18,466 nt of DNA from Pseudomonadota bacterium (GTDB taxonomy: Bacteria > Pseudomonadota > Gammaproteobacteria > Acidithiobacillales > Acidithiobacillaceae): contig JAKBXD010000020.1 in NCBI GenBank assembly GCA_021840785.1, forward strand, positions 1-18,466, given 5' to 3'. The notes beneath the pieces were generated by a model. The model searched no databases and had not been told where the DNA came from. It saw nothing but the letters and a program-made list of their open reading frames with translations. The translations under genes and the position numbers were made by a program. How positions within the stretch are numbered: the first letter of the stretch is position 1; the number at the start of each line of letters is the position of its first letter. Below, piece after piece: positions 1-6,057 of the stretch.

Positions 1-1
1 C

Positions 2-193
2 CGCAATGAAGCGCTGCTAGAAGATCCGCACTTGATTAATGTTGCCCCCTATAGCGACGCCTGGATCGCCCGGATAAAACCCGATGATCCGCAACATGCA
101 TTGGATAATGTTAAAACCGGACCCGAAGCTATTGAAGCACTGGAAGCCTGGATAAAGCGTTACGATGTGCAGTGTATGCGCTGCTCTGAGTGA
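2..193 (+). CDS. GcvH-family lipoyl-carrier protein, C-terminal part (5' end outside window)
   Basis: The frame opens at the window edge and runs 63 codons to TGA at 191-193. The visible part contains NEALLEDPHLINVAPYSDAW followed by IARIKP, which matches the end of the lipoyl domain in glycine cleavage H proteins (usual pattern: NEAL, D/E-P-x-L-x-N, PY-x-x-x-W-x-x-x-IKP). The lipoylated lysine lies upstream of the window. Instead of the usual short acidic GcvH tail, the protein ends in a helix-like stretch and CMRCSE, a CxxC pair. In sulfur oxidisers, GcvH relatives (LbpA) serve as lipoate-binding partners of the Hdr-like sulfur-oxidising complex and also differ from GcvH in the tail, so this may be an LbpA rather than a true H protein. 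Family membership is clear; which of the two roles it has is not. Confidence 0.8.
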   Translation, partial: RNEALLEDPHLINVAPYSDAWIARIKPDDPQHALDNVKTGPEAIEALEAWIKRYDVQCMRCSE

Positions 194-285
194 GGGCATT
201 AAAGTATACGGGGCTGGATTATTTTCATCTTCTGCGCTCCGCCTGCAAAAGGACGACAACCTAAATAAGCGAGCAAGGACATAAA

Positions 286-678
286 ATGACTTCGGACCGC
301 TCTCAGCGCATTGAAATCACGACGTGGCGCGTATATGTACGTCCCCTTCCCATGGGCTACCACGTACTGGCTGAGCGCCTCTGGCCTCGTGGCGTGCGCA
401 AGGCCGACCTCTCGCTGGACGCCTGGCCCAAAGACCTCACCCCCAGCACCGCCCTGCGCCAGTGGTTCGCCCACGATCCCGAGCGCTGGAACGAATTCCG
501 CAGCCGCTACCTGGCGGAACTGGCCACACGAAAAGAAGCCGCTCTGACGCTGCTGGCCGAAGCCACCGGGGCACCTGTTATCCTGCTTTACGCTGCCCAC
601 GACCAAGAGCACAACGGTGCGTTGGTGCTCCGCGATTTTTTACGGGCATTCGCGGGATCAGATTCCGGCAGTGCCTAA
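286..678 (+). CDS. DUF488 family protein
   Basis: This 130-residue protein carries the DUF488 hallmarks: RLWPRG at about residues 31-36, the APS/TPST-like region and LRQWFAHDPERWNEF at about 57-71, and LLYAAHDQEHNGALVLRDFL at about 99-118. The family is small, cytoplasmic and of unknown biochemical function, so none is assigned. The ATG at 286 has an AAGGA ribosome-binding site 6 nt upstream (275-279), which fixes the start. It lies 92 bp after the lipoyl-protein gene on the same strand, so the two could be co-transcribed, though I see no strong promoter or terminator between them. It converges with the Crp/Fnr-type gene downstream. Overlapping ORFs in other frames are shadows. Confidence 0.85.
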   Translation: MTSDRSQRIEITTWRVYVRPLPMGYHVLAERLWPRGVRKADLSLDAWPKDLTPSTALRQWFAHDPERWNEFRSRYLAELATRKEAALTLLAEATGAPVILLYAAHDQEHNGALVLRDFLRAFAGSDSGSA

Positions 679-804
679 GCGGCCAGCTCGCCCAAAGGCT
701 GCACACCCACGCTTTTCGGCTGTTTGCTGCAAACGACCCTAACCAAGTCGCACGATTATTGTAAAAGCGTGCAGCAGCCCAGCCCTTGACGCGGATCGCG
801 CGGA

Positions 805-1494
805 TCAATGCCCTTCGGCCCAGCGCCGTAGGGCAGGCGGGTCGGGGACAATAATCATCCGGCGTTCCACTTCTATGAGTCCGGCCTTACGTATGCGGGT
901 CAACACCCGCGACAGGGTTTCCGGCGCCAGGCCCAAACGCGCCGCCACCGCCGCTTTCCTGGCAGGGAGTTCGAAGGCCGCGGGACCATTTAGCATCGGG
1001 CACAGATCCAGCAGATAACTCACTAGCCGCTGCTCCGCCGATTCCACACTCAGATGACGCAGTTCCTTGACCAGAAAATGTAGGCGCATGCTGAGGCGTG
1101 CCAGCATCTGGCGCATCAACAATGGCCGTTGCTCCAGGCTCTCGACGAAGAGGTCCAGTGGAATCTCCAGCACCGTGGTCGCAACATCGGCCTGCGCCGT
1201 CACCGGATAACGGCCACCGAGAAAGGCCACCGCCTCGGCGAAAAGGTCATCGGGCTGGATGATTTCGACAATTTTCTCCTGCCCGGTCGCCGCCGCCGCA
1301 ATCAGATCAATTCGCCCCGATGCCAGGAAATAGAAGGATCGGGCTGACGATCCCTCGGCAAAGAGGATATCCCCTGACTCCAGAGTCAGCGGTCGGGACT
1401 GCGCCAGCAGCGGCGCGATGGCATCCTCTGGCCAGGCGGCAAAGAGCGGGGTTTGCCGTAGGCGGGGGAGCAACGCCTCCTTGTTATTCTCCAT
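805..1494 (-). CDS. Crp/Fnr-family transcriptional regulator (DNR-like, no Fe-S cysteines)
   Basis: A 229-residue protein with an N-terminal cyclic-nucleotide-binding-fold effector domain (about residues 10-120), a dimerisation helix (about 125-150) and a C-terminal winged helix-turn-helix. The recognition helix reads PETLSRVLTRIRKAGLI. Its E-x-x-S-R pattern is that of FNR-type proteins that bind TTGAT-N4-ATCAA boxes. There is no N-terminal cysteine cluster, so it is not an oxygen-sensing FNR; the shape is closer to the DNR/NNR branch, though the ligand cannot be read from the sequence. The upstream in-frame GTG at 1503 is only 3 nt from the GGAGAA site (1505-1510), whereas the ATG at 1494 is 10 nt from it, so I chose the ATG. 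It is divergent from nasS and could affect it, but I found no clear FNR-type box between them. Confidence 0.88.
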   Translation of the reverse strand: MENNKEALLPRLRQTPLFAAWPEDAIAPLLAQSRPLTLESGDILFAEGSSARSFYFLASGRIDLIAAAATGQEKIVEIIQPDDLFAEAVAFLGGRYPVTAQADVATTVLEIPLDLFVESLEQRPLLMRQMLARLSMRLHFLVKELRHLSVESAEQRLVSYLLDLCPMLNGPAAFELPARKAAVAARLGLAPETLSRVLTRIRKAGLIEVERRMIIVPDPPALRRWAEGH

Positions 1495-1628
1495 GGGCAG
1501 CACTTTCTCCAGAATATGGGACGGGCAGAAAGATCAGCATCTCTTGCCACTTGCTCGACGTCAACCACCATGACCGATGTCAGGAACTACGCAGATGAAA
1601 TTCCAGATGGCGGCGCGAGTGAAACGGT

Positions 1629-1644
1629 TGGCGTATTTATTGCT
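1629..1644 (+). promoter_or_regulatory. Predicted sigma-54 promoter of nasS
   Basis: TGGCGTA-N4-TTGCT matches the sigma-54 -24/-12 consensus (TGGCACG-N4-TTGCW) with correct spacing; the -24 GG is at 1630-1631 and the -12 GC at 1642-1643. Transcription would start near 1655. Two other promoters of identical geometry precede narK and nirB, which raises confidence. No clear NtrC-type dyad was seen in the 120 bp upstream, so the enhancer site may be inside the divergent regulator gene. Confidence 0.7.
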
Positions 1645-1660
1645 TTGACTCAAACGTTCT

Positions 1661-1674
1661 GGACAACGACGTCC
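1661..1674 (+). promoter_or_regulatory. nasS leader hexaloop hairpin (candidate ANTAR/NasT target)
   Basis: GGAC (1661-1664) pairs with GTCC (1671-1674) and closes the hexaloop AACGAC. Loops of the form A-N-N-G-N-N on short stems are the recognised RNA target of ANTAR-domain antiterminators. The hairpin begins about 6 nt after the predicted transcription start. Its last two bases (1673-1674) are also the first two of the terminator stem, so hairpin and full terminator cannot coexist. Only one such hairpin fits before the terminator, whereas characterised ANTAR targets have two. Confidence 0.5.
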
Positions 1675-1707
1675 TCGCCACCTGATTCTAGGCCGCGAGG
1701 ATTTTTT
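1673..1707 (+). terminator. Leader terminator (attenuator) upstream of nasS
   Basis: CCTCGC (1673-1678) pairs with GCGAGG (1695-1700), with an inner 3-bp stem CCT/AGG and loop GATTCT, followed by A and a run of six T (1702-1707). It lies between the predicted sigma-54 promoter and the nasS ribosome-binding site, so it would stop transcription of nasS unless relieved. It is the weakest of the three leader terminators because of a 2x2 internal loop. Confidence 0.6.
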
Positions 1708-1737
1708 GTAGGTGCCGCTTATTTTGGAGAATCTATC

Positions 1738-2901
1738 ATGGCGCATGAACACTCTCTCAGCATTGGCTATGTAGCTCTGGTCGATAGCGCACCGTTGATT
1801 GTAGCCCGCGAGGGCGGCTTCTTTGCCGAACAGGGTCTGCAGGTGGACTTACAGCGGGAACCGTCCTGGGCGAGTTTGCGTGACCATCTACTTTTCGGTG
1901 ATCTGGTGGCAGCGCATGCCCTGGCACCGCTGCCGCTGGCGGCGACACTGGGCATCGCCTCACCGCGAATACCGGTGATAACGGCATTGACACTGTCCTT
2001 GAACGGCAATGCGATCACTGTGAGCAGCGCGCTGCACCAACGTTTGACGGATGCAGGTCTGACAGGCGGAGATCAGCCCCTGTTGGCGGCCACCGCTTTG
2101 CACCGGGTCATTCAGGCATATCCTGCCACCAAACTATGCTTCGCGGTGGTATCGCCGGTATCCAACCATCATTATCAACTGCGCCACTGGCTACAGGCGG
2201 CGGGCATTGATCCGGCGACGCAGGTGCAGATCAGCGTGGTGCCACCGCGCTACATGGTGGAGGCGCTGCGCGCCGGCGAGATCGATGGCTACTGTGTTGG
2301 TGAGCCCTGGGGAACTCTGGCCGCGGTGGAGGGGGTGGGAATGCCCATCGTCAGCAGTTACGCTCTCTGGAACAACATGATGGAAAAGGTACTCGCCGTG
2401 CGCGAGGACTGGGCCTTGGCGCAGCCTGGGGTACATCAGGCCCTGATTCGCGCGGTTCTGGCGGCAGGGCACTGGCTGGATGATCCACAGCATCGGCTGG
2501 AGGCAGCACCTTGGGTGGCGGCGGCCATTGATGTACCTGCTGAAGTCGTCGCACTGGCACTGACCGGCTCGGTGCCGGGCTTACCGCAGCGGGAGGATTT
2601 CCATGTGTTTACGCGCTATTCAGCGAATTTTCCCTGGCATTCCCATGCGCACTGGCTGGTGCGGCAGATGCAGGCAGCAGGTCAATGGCCGGAGGGTGCG
2701 GATGCCGCGATACTCATTCCGCGGGTGTATCGCAGCGCCGAATACCGGCAGGCGGCGCATGCCCTGCGGATTCCCGTGCCGAAAGAGGACTTCGTCGCCT
2801 GGGGCGGCGAAGCGCAGCCCTGGTTGCTGGCGGATGATCAGGGGGGCACGATCCGCATGGGTGCCAGCCGCATTTTTGATGGGAGCGGCGTGTTGCCGTA
2901 A
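1738..2901 (+). CDS. nasS: NasS: soluble nitrate/nitrite sensor, NrtA/CmpA-type binding fold
   Basis: A 387-residue periplasmic-binding-protein-like fold of the NrtA/CmpA/NasS group. Recognisable elements are SIGYVALVDSAPLIVARE at 8-25, GLQVDLQREPSWASLRDHL at 33-51, AAHALAPLPLA at 58-68 and GEPW at 188-191. It lacks a signal peptide, lipobox or membrane segment, and no ABC permease or ATPase gene is nearby. This fits the cytoplasmic sensor NasS rather than the transporter subunit NrtA. In Azotobacter, Pseudomonas and Paracoccus, NasS binds NasT and releases it when nitrate or nitrite is present; nasT is in this window at the far end of the locus. The frame extends upstream to 1516, but the ATG at 1738 has a GGAG site at 1726-1729 and lies after the promoter and attenuator, so it is the start. 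It appears to be its own transcription unit. Confidence 0.88.
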   Translation: MAHEHSLSIGYVALVDSAPLIVAREGGFFAEQGLQVDLQREPSWASLRDHLLFGDLVAAHALAPLPLAATLGIASPRIPVITALTLSLNGNAITVSSALHQRLTDAGLTGGDQPLLAATALHRVIQAYPATKLCFAVVSPVSNHHYQLRHWLQAAGIDPATQVQISVVPPRYMVEALRAGEIDGYCVGEPWGTLAAVEGVGMPIVSSYALWNNMMEKVLAVREDWALAQPGVHQALIRAVLAAGHWLDDPQHRLEAAPWVAAAIDVPAEVVALALTGSVPGLPQREDFHVFTRYSANFPWHSHAHWLVRQMQAAGQWPEGADAAILIPRVYRSAEYRQAAHALRIPVPKEDFVAWGGEAQPWLLADDQGGTIRMGASRIFDGSGVLP

Positions 2902-2908
2902 AGCCGCT

Positions 2909-2938
2909 TGCACCATGATAACGCGAAATTTTGGTGCA
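2909..2938 (+). promoter_or_regulatory. Inverted TGCACCA/TGGTGCA pair, candidate enhancer site for narK
   Basis: TGCACCA (2909-2915) and TGGTGCA (2932-2938) are perfect inverted 7-mers separated by 16 bp. Each equals an NtrC half-site, but NtrC dyads normally have 3 bp between such halves, so this would be two half-sites or a site for another activator. It lies about 170-200 bp upstream of the predicted narK start, a normal distance for a sigma-54 enhancer. No T-run follows, so it is not an obvious nasS terminator. The rest of the nasS-narK gap up to 3080 shows nothing I recognise. Confidence 0.4.
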
Positions 2939-3079
2939 TCCGCACTGGTATTGCCCATCGCACGCGCTTCCCGGAGAAGTTTCGCACCCCCGCATTCTTG
3001 TGGTCCTTTGACAGAAAAGCCTATGAATATGCCGCACGACGGCACGGCGCCGGCACATTCGGCGGCACTACACAAATAA

Positions 3080-3096
3080 TGGCATGATAACTGCTT
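3080..3096 (+). promoter_or_regulatory. Predicted sigma-54 promoter of narK
   Basis: TGGCATG-N4-CTGCTT has the -24 GG at 3081-3082 and the -12 GC at 3093-3094 with exact sigma-54 spacing. The only departures from consensus are a T in the -24 box and C for T before TGC. The start is expected near 3106. The same arrangement recurs upstream of nasS and nirB. Confidence 0.68.
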
Positions 3097-3111
3097 AAAG
3101 ACCCACAAGCA

Positions 3112-3151
3112 CTGTTCACCGACGGACAGCGTTTTGGAACGAAGGCGTTCC
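3112..3151 (+). promoter_or_regulatory. narK leader: ANTAR-type hexaloop hairpin plus antiterminator hairpin
   Basis: Hairpin 1: CTGTTC (3112-3117) pairs with GGACAG (3124-3129), one G-U pair, around the hexaloop ACCGAC, which satisfies the A1/G4 rule for ANTAR RNA targets. It begins 6 nt after the predicted start. Hairpin 2: GGAACG (3136-3141) pairs perfectly with CGTTCC (3146-3151). Drawn with a 5-bp stem its loop is GAAGGC, which has G4 but not A1. Hairpin 2 uses bases of the 5' arm of the terminator, so it can act as an antiterminator. Two hairpins with the second competing with a terminator is the known ANTAR leader architecture. Confidence 0.6.
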
Positions 3152-3179
3152 TGGCCCACCAGCCAGGAGCGCCTTTTTT
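3142..3179 (+). terminator. Leader terminator (attenuator) upstream of narK
   Basis: A 14-bp stem joins 3142-3155 and 3162-3175 with one T-G wobble, has loop CCACCA and ends in six T (3174-3179). It lies about 33 bp before the narK start and between promoter and gene, so it should attenuate narK and the porin gene. The competing hairpin at 3136-3151 would disrupt it. Confidence 0.8.
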
Positions 3180-3212
3180 CATGTCCAGCACTCTGCCTTC
3201 AAGGAGGCCATG

Positions 3213-4616
3213 ATGAAAGAACTTTTGACGCTGCTGCGCACCGGCAACTGGCGGGCGCTGGTTGCCAGCTTTCTCTATTTCGATACTGGTTTTACGGTTT
3301 GGCTGCTCTACGGCCCCCTCGCGCCGTACATGATCAAGACCTTGGGACTCACCCCTGCGGAACAGGGTTTTCTAGTCGCCGTCCCGGTACTGGCGGCAGC
3401 GATTCTACGCGTCGCCATGGGTAATCTCTATCAGACCATGGACGGGCGCTGGCTAGCACTGGGCGGCATTGCCCTATCGGCCATTCCGCCGCTTTTCCTG
3501 CTTTTTTATCCGTTGGTACCCAGCTTTTCCCTGCTGATTGTCCTCGGCATTCTGCTCGGTGTGGGAGGTGCCAGTTTTGCGGTGGCGCTGCCGATGGCGG
3601 GGAGCAATTATCCCGCCAAAGTACAGGGGACGGTCCTGGGGATCGCGGCGGCCGGTAACATTGGCGCGGTACTGGATGGCTTTCTGTTTCCGCCGCTGGC
3701 CGCCCAGTTCGGCTGGGCGCACGCTACGGCCGCCGCTCTGCCCCTGCTGGCACTGGCCGGAGTAATGATGTTCTTCTGGGGTAAGGACAACGCGCCGAAA
3801 AGCGGGCACGTCGGACAGGCGCTGGCCAGTTTTGCAGCAACACTGGCCGGACTGGCCTTTCTGGCGGTGGCGACACCGCTGGGTTGGCTCGGACTACACG
3901 GCAAGGCTGCGCTGCTGATGCTGCCAGTCTTCGGAGTGCTGCTCGCGGGTTCGGTGCTACCGCAGCGTTACCGCCTAGCCCTCCGAGAGCGCGACACCTG
4001 GGTCATCATCCTCATCTACAGCATCACGTTCGGCGGTTTCGTGGGCATGTCCTCCTACATCAGTCTGTTGCTGGTATCTTTGTATCATTTGCCAAAAATC
4101 GAGGCGGGTATGTTGATGGCGCTATTTGCCTTCACCGGCGCCATGTTGCGGCCCTTGGGCGGGATGCTAGCCGACCGGGTTTCCGGAGTCATCGCCCTGC
4201 GCTGGTTTCTCGGCGGCATCGCGCTGACGGACGCCGCTTTTGGCCTGTGGACGCCGTCGCCAACCGCGGCCGTGGCCCTGCTGCTCTTCCTTTATGCCTG
4301 CTTCGGGCTGGGCAATGGCGCGACCTTTCAACTGGTACCCCTGCGCTGGCCGCTGAAGACCGGAATCATGACGGGCATCATTGGCGCGGCGGGCGGGATT
4401 GGTGGCTTCTATCTGCCGGTAATCCTTGGCATCGCCAAGGAAGAAACAGGGACCTATCACCTTGGCTTCGCCTGCTTCGCCCTCCTCGCGACGACGGCGC
4501 TGGGACTGGTGCTGGCCATGCGCCGCCACTGGCTACCCTGGGCACGACATGAAGTCGCCGCTGCGGACGCCGTCAGCCCCCCCGCTTTGCAAAACGCGGC
4601 GGCCATAAGCGAATAA
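3213..4616 (+). CDS. narK: NarK-type nitrate/nitrite transporter (MFS, NNP family)
   Basis: About 467 residues with roughly 12 hydrophobic segments, typical of single-domain major facilitator NarK proteins in the inner membrane. Both nitrate-signature regions are visible: AAAGNIGAVLDGFLFPPLA near residue 146-164 and TGIIGAAGGIGGFYLPVILG near 387-406. The substrate-binding arginines of the family correspond to R66 in ILRVAMGN and R313 in AMLRPLGG (numbering from the second Met). Two adjacent ATG codons occur at 3210 and 3213. AGGAGG at 3202-3207 is 2 nt from the first and 5 nt from the second, so I use 3213. It heads a two-gene unit with the porin, is preceded by a sigma-54 promoter and attenuator, and should import nitrate for NasA. 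Transport direction (H+ symport or nitrate/nitrite exchange) cannot be read from the sequence. Confidence 0.93.
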   Translation: MKELLTLLRTGNWRALVASFLYFDTGFTVWLLYGPLAPYMIKTLGLTPAEQGFLVAVPVLAAAILRVAMGNLYQTMDGRWLALGGIALSAIPPLFLLFYPLVPSFSLLIVLGILLGVGGASFAVALPMAGSNYPAKVQGTVLGIAAAGNIGAVLDGFLFPPLAAQFGWAHATAAALPLLALAGVMMFFWGKDNAPKSGHVGQALASFAATLAGLAFLAVATPLGWLGLHGKAALLMLPVFGVLLAGSVLPQRYRLALRERDTWVIILIYSITFGGFVGMSSYISLLLVSLYHLPKIEAGMLMALFAFTGAMLRPLGGMLADRVSGVIALRWFLGGIALTDAAFGLWTPSPTAAVALLLFLYACFGLGNGATFQLVPLRWPLKTGIMTGIIGAAGGIGGFYLPVILGIAKEETGTYHLGFACFALLATTALGLVLAMRRHWLPWARHEVAAADAVSPPALQNAAAISE

Positions 4617-4638
4617 CCCTAAAATACTGGAGAAACCC

Positions 4639-5877
4639 ATGTCGCAGTCATTTTTACATCGACGTCGTCATTACGCCGCCGCCCTCTTCGCCCTGCTGGC
4701 CAGCACCGCTCAGGCAAACACCCTGACCAATGCCATCAGCGGTGGCCAGGTCAACCTCGACTTTCGTCCGCGCTATGAATTCATGTCTCAGGCGAACAAA
4801 AACGACGCCAATGCCTTCACGGTGCAAACCCTGCTTGGTCTGGCGAGCAAGCCCGTCGCCGGGATCAGCGCCGATCTACAGTTCATCAATGTCGCCGGGA
4901 TCGTCGATCAATACAACAGCCTGAAAAACGGTAAAGCAGCCTATTCACTGATTCCCGATCCAGCGGAAACCAACGTCAATCAGGCCTATCTCCAGTATGC
5001 GGGCATTCCCGGTCTGCGCCTGCGCGCCGGCCGTCAGGAAATCAATCTCGATGACGAACGCTTTGTTGGTGCGGTGGGTTTTCGGCAGACGCCGCAGAGT
5101 TTCGATGCCGTTTCGGCGCAGGACGAAGCACTGCCCGATCTGACACTTTACGGGGCTTATATATGGCGGATCAAAAACATCCTCAATGAAAATGTGCCAT
5201 CGCGAACCTTTCTCAGTGAGATGAGCTGGACACCATCCCCCTTACTACATGCGCAAGCCTTCGGCTATGGCTATGGGAATCAGGCGCATAACGCCATTCC
5301 CGGAGCGGCGGCATGTTTTCTGGCGGGTAATGCGCAGGTTTGTAACAGCGCTACGCTGGGCGTACGGGTACAGGGCGCCATTCCTCTGGGGGACGCTCTG
5401 CACCTGCCCTACGACCTGAGCTATGCCAAACAGTTGCCTTATGACAGCGGGGGTGCGGCGGTGAATGCCCAGTATTATCACGTTGGTGCCGGTCTGGCGC
5501 TGCCGGAGCTCTGGCTGCATGCCGACTACATGGTCATGGGGACAAATAGTCAGGGCAGTTACGGCTTTCAAACGCCGCTCGCCACCAAACATGCCTTTAA
5601 TGGCTGGGCAGAAGTTTTTCTGGTCACGCCGCCCAAAGGTTTGCGTAGCCTGTACTGCACCCTCGGCGGCAAGCTCATGGGCACCCAACTGGCGGCCATT
5701 TATTATGATTTCCAGGCCGACCGCGGGGGTGCGCAATATGGACACGAGCTGGATTTGTCGGCCACCCGCAGTTTTTCCAAACACTGGGGTGCCGGAGTAC
5801 AGTACGCGAATTACCGGCGCACCAGTTACGGAGTGAATACCGAGGGCGCTTGGATTTTCGTGACGGCGAAATTCTAG
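4639..5877 (+). CDS. Outer-membrane porin, alginate-export (AlgE-like) family
   Basis: A 412-residue secreted protein. Residues 1-26 form a signal peptide: a basic HRRRH start, a hydrophobic stretch, then AQA before NTLTN. The mature part is rich in alternating aromatic and polar residues and ends in WIFVTAKF with a terminal Phe, the signature of an outer-membrane beta barrel. The segment RLRAGRQEINLDDERFVG followed by RQTPQSFDAV is characteristic of the alginate_exp porin family. The family name is historical; there is no alginate gene here. A GGAG site precedes the ATG, and the gene starts 22 bp after narK with no terminator, so they are probably co-transcribed. The likely job is outer-membrane passage of nitrate or nitrite, inferred from position only. 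A Cys pair (CFLAGNAQVC) could form a loop disulfide. Confidence 0.8.
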   Translation: MSQSFLHRRRHYAAALFALLASTAQANTLTNAISGGQVNLDFRPRYEFMSQANKNDANAFTVQTLLGLASKPVAGISADLQFINVAGIVDQYNSLKNGKAAYSLIPDPAETNVNQAYLQYAGIPGLRLRAGRQEINLDDERFVGAVGFRQTPQSFDAVSAQDEALPDLTLYGAYIWRIKNILNENVPSRTFLSEMSWTPSPLLHAQAFGYGYGNQAHNAIPGAAACFLAGNAQVCNSATLGVRVQGAIPLGDALHLPYDLSYAKQLPYDSGGAAVNAQYYHVGAGLALPELWLHADYMVMGTNSQGSYGFQTPLATKHAFNGWAEVFLVTPPKGLRSLYCTLGGKLMGTQLAAIYYDFQADRGGAQYGHELDLSATRSFSKHWGAGVQYANYRRTSYGVNTEGAWIFVTAKF

Positions 5878-5894
5878 CCGCAGCGTCGCCCAAT

Positions 5895-5911
5895 TGCGCC
5901 ATTTTGATGCA
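5895..5911 (+). promoter_or_regulatory. NtrC-like 17-bp dyad upstream of nirB
   Basis: TGCGCCA-TTT-TGATGCA matches the NtrC consensus TGCACCA-N3-TGGTGCA at 12 of 14 defined positions with correct spacing. A further perfect half-site TGCACCA lies at 5914-5920. The dyad centre is about 116 bp upstream of the predicted sigma-54 start, a typical enhancer distance. Which activator binds is inferred; no ntrC gene is in the window. Confidence 0.55.
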
Positions 5912-5992
5912 ACTGCACCAGCGGTCGCACCATAATACGTCATGGCACAGCAGCGTATACCATAATTATCTGTTTTTATTTGCCATGAAATC

Positions 5993-6008
5993 AGGCACGA
6001 CTATTGCT
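5993..6008 (+). promoter_or_regulatory. Predicted sigma-54 promoter of the nirB operon
   Basis: AGGCACG-N4-TTGCT has the -24 GG at 5994-5995 and the -12 GC at 6006-6007. Only the first base departs from TGGCACG-N4-TTGCW, making this the best of the three matches. The start is expected near 6019 and drives a seven-gene operon through nasT. Confidence 0.75.
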
Positions 6009-6023
6009 TTAATAATTCACAAC

Positions 6024-6041
6024 GCGATCCCCAATGATCGT
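6024..6041 (+). promoter_or_regulatory. nirB leader hexaloop hairpin (non-consensus loop)
   Basis: GCGATC (6024-6029) pairs with GATCGT (6036-6041), one G-U pair, around a six-base loop CCCAAT. It begins about 5 nt after the predicted start, as in the nasS and narK leaders. The loop does not satisfy the A1/G4 ANTAR rule, so recognition by NasT is doubtful. Confidence 0.4.
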
Positions 6042-6057
6042 TATAGTGCAAAACGGC

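Noticed and set aside
786..808. TTGA...TCAA imperfect palindrome at the end of the Crp/Fnr-type gene
   Set aside because: The spacing is far too long for an FNR box, and it overlaps a stop codon between convergent genes.
1516..1737. N-terminal extension of the nasS frame by 74 codons
   Set aside because: It would start upstream of the sigma-54 promoter and run through the attenuator; the ATG at 1738 has a proper ribosome-binding site and matches the family N-terminus.
3091..3113. TGCTT/AAGCA hairpin in front of narK as a first ANTAR stem
   Set aside because: Its 5' arm is part of the -12 promoter element and lies upstream of the predicted start, so it would not be in the RNA; its loop is also ten bases.
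2620..3159. 179-residue minus-strand frame across the nasS end and the narK leader
   Set aside because: Largely antisense to nasS, crosses the promoter and terminator, and has no recognisable family features.
3181..3213. Ten-codon frame between the narK terminator and narK, stop overlapping the narK start
   Set aside because: No ribosome-binding site (a T-run lies directly before it) and no run of regulatory codons, so a leader peptide is not supported.
5245..5943. 232-residue minus-strand frame opposite the porin gene
   Set aside because: Antisense to a clear porin coding frame; the translation has no domain pattern.
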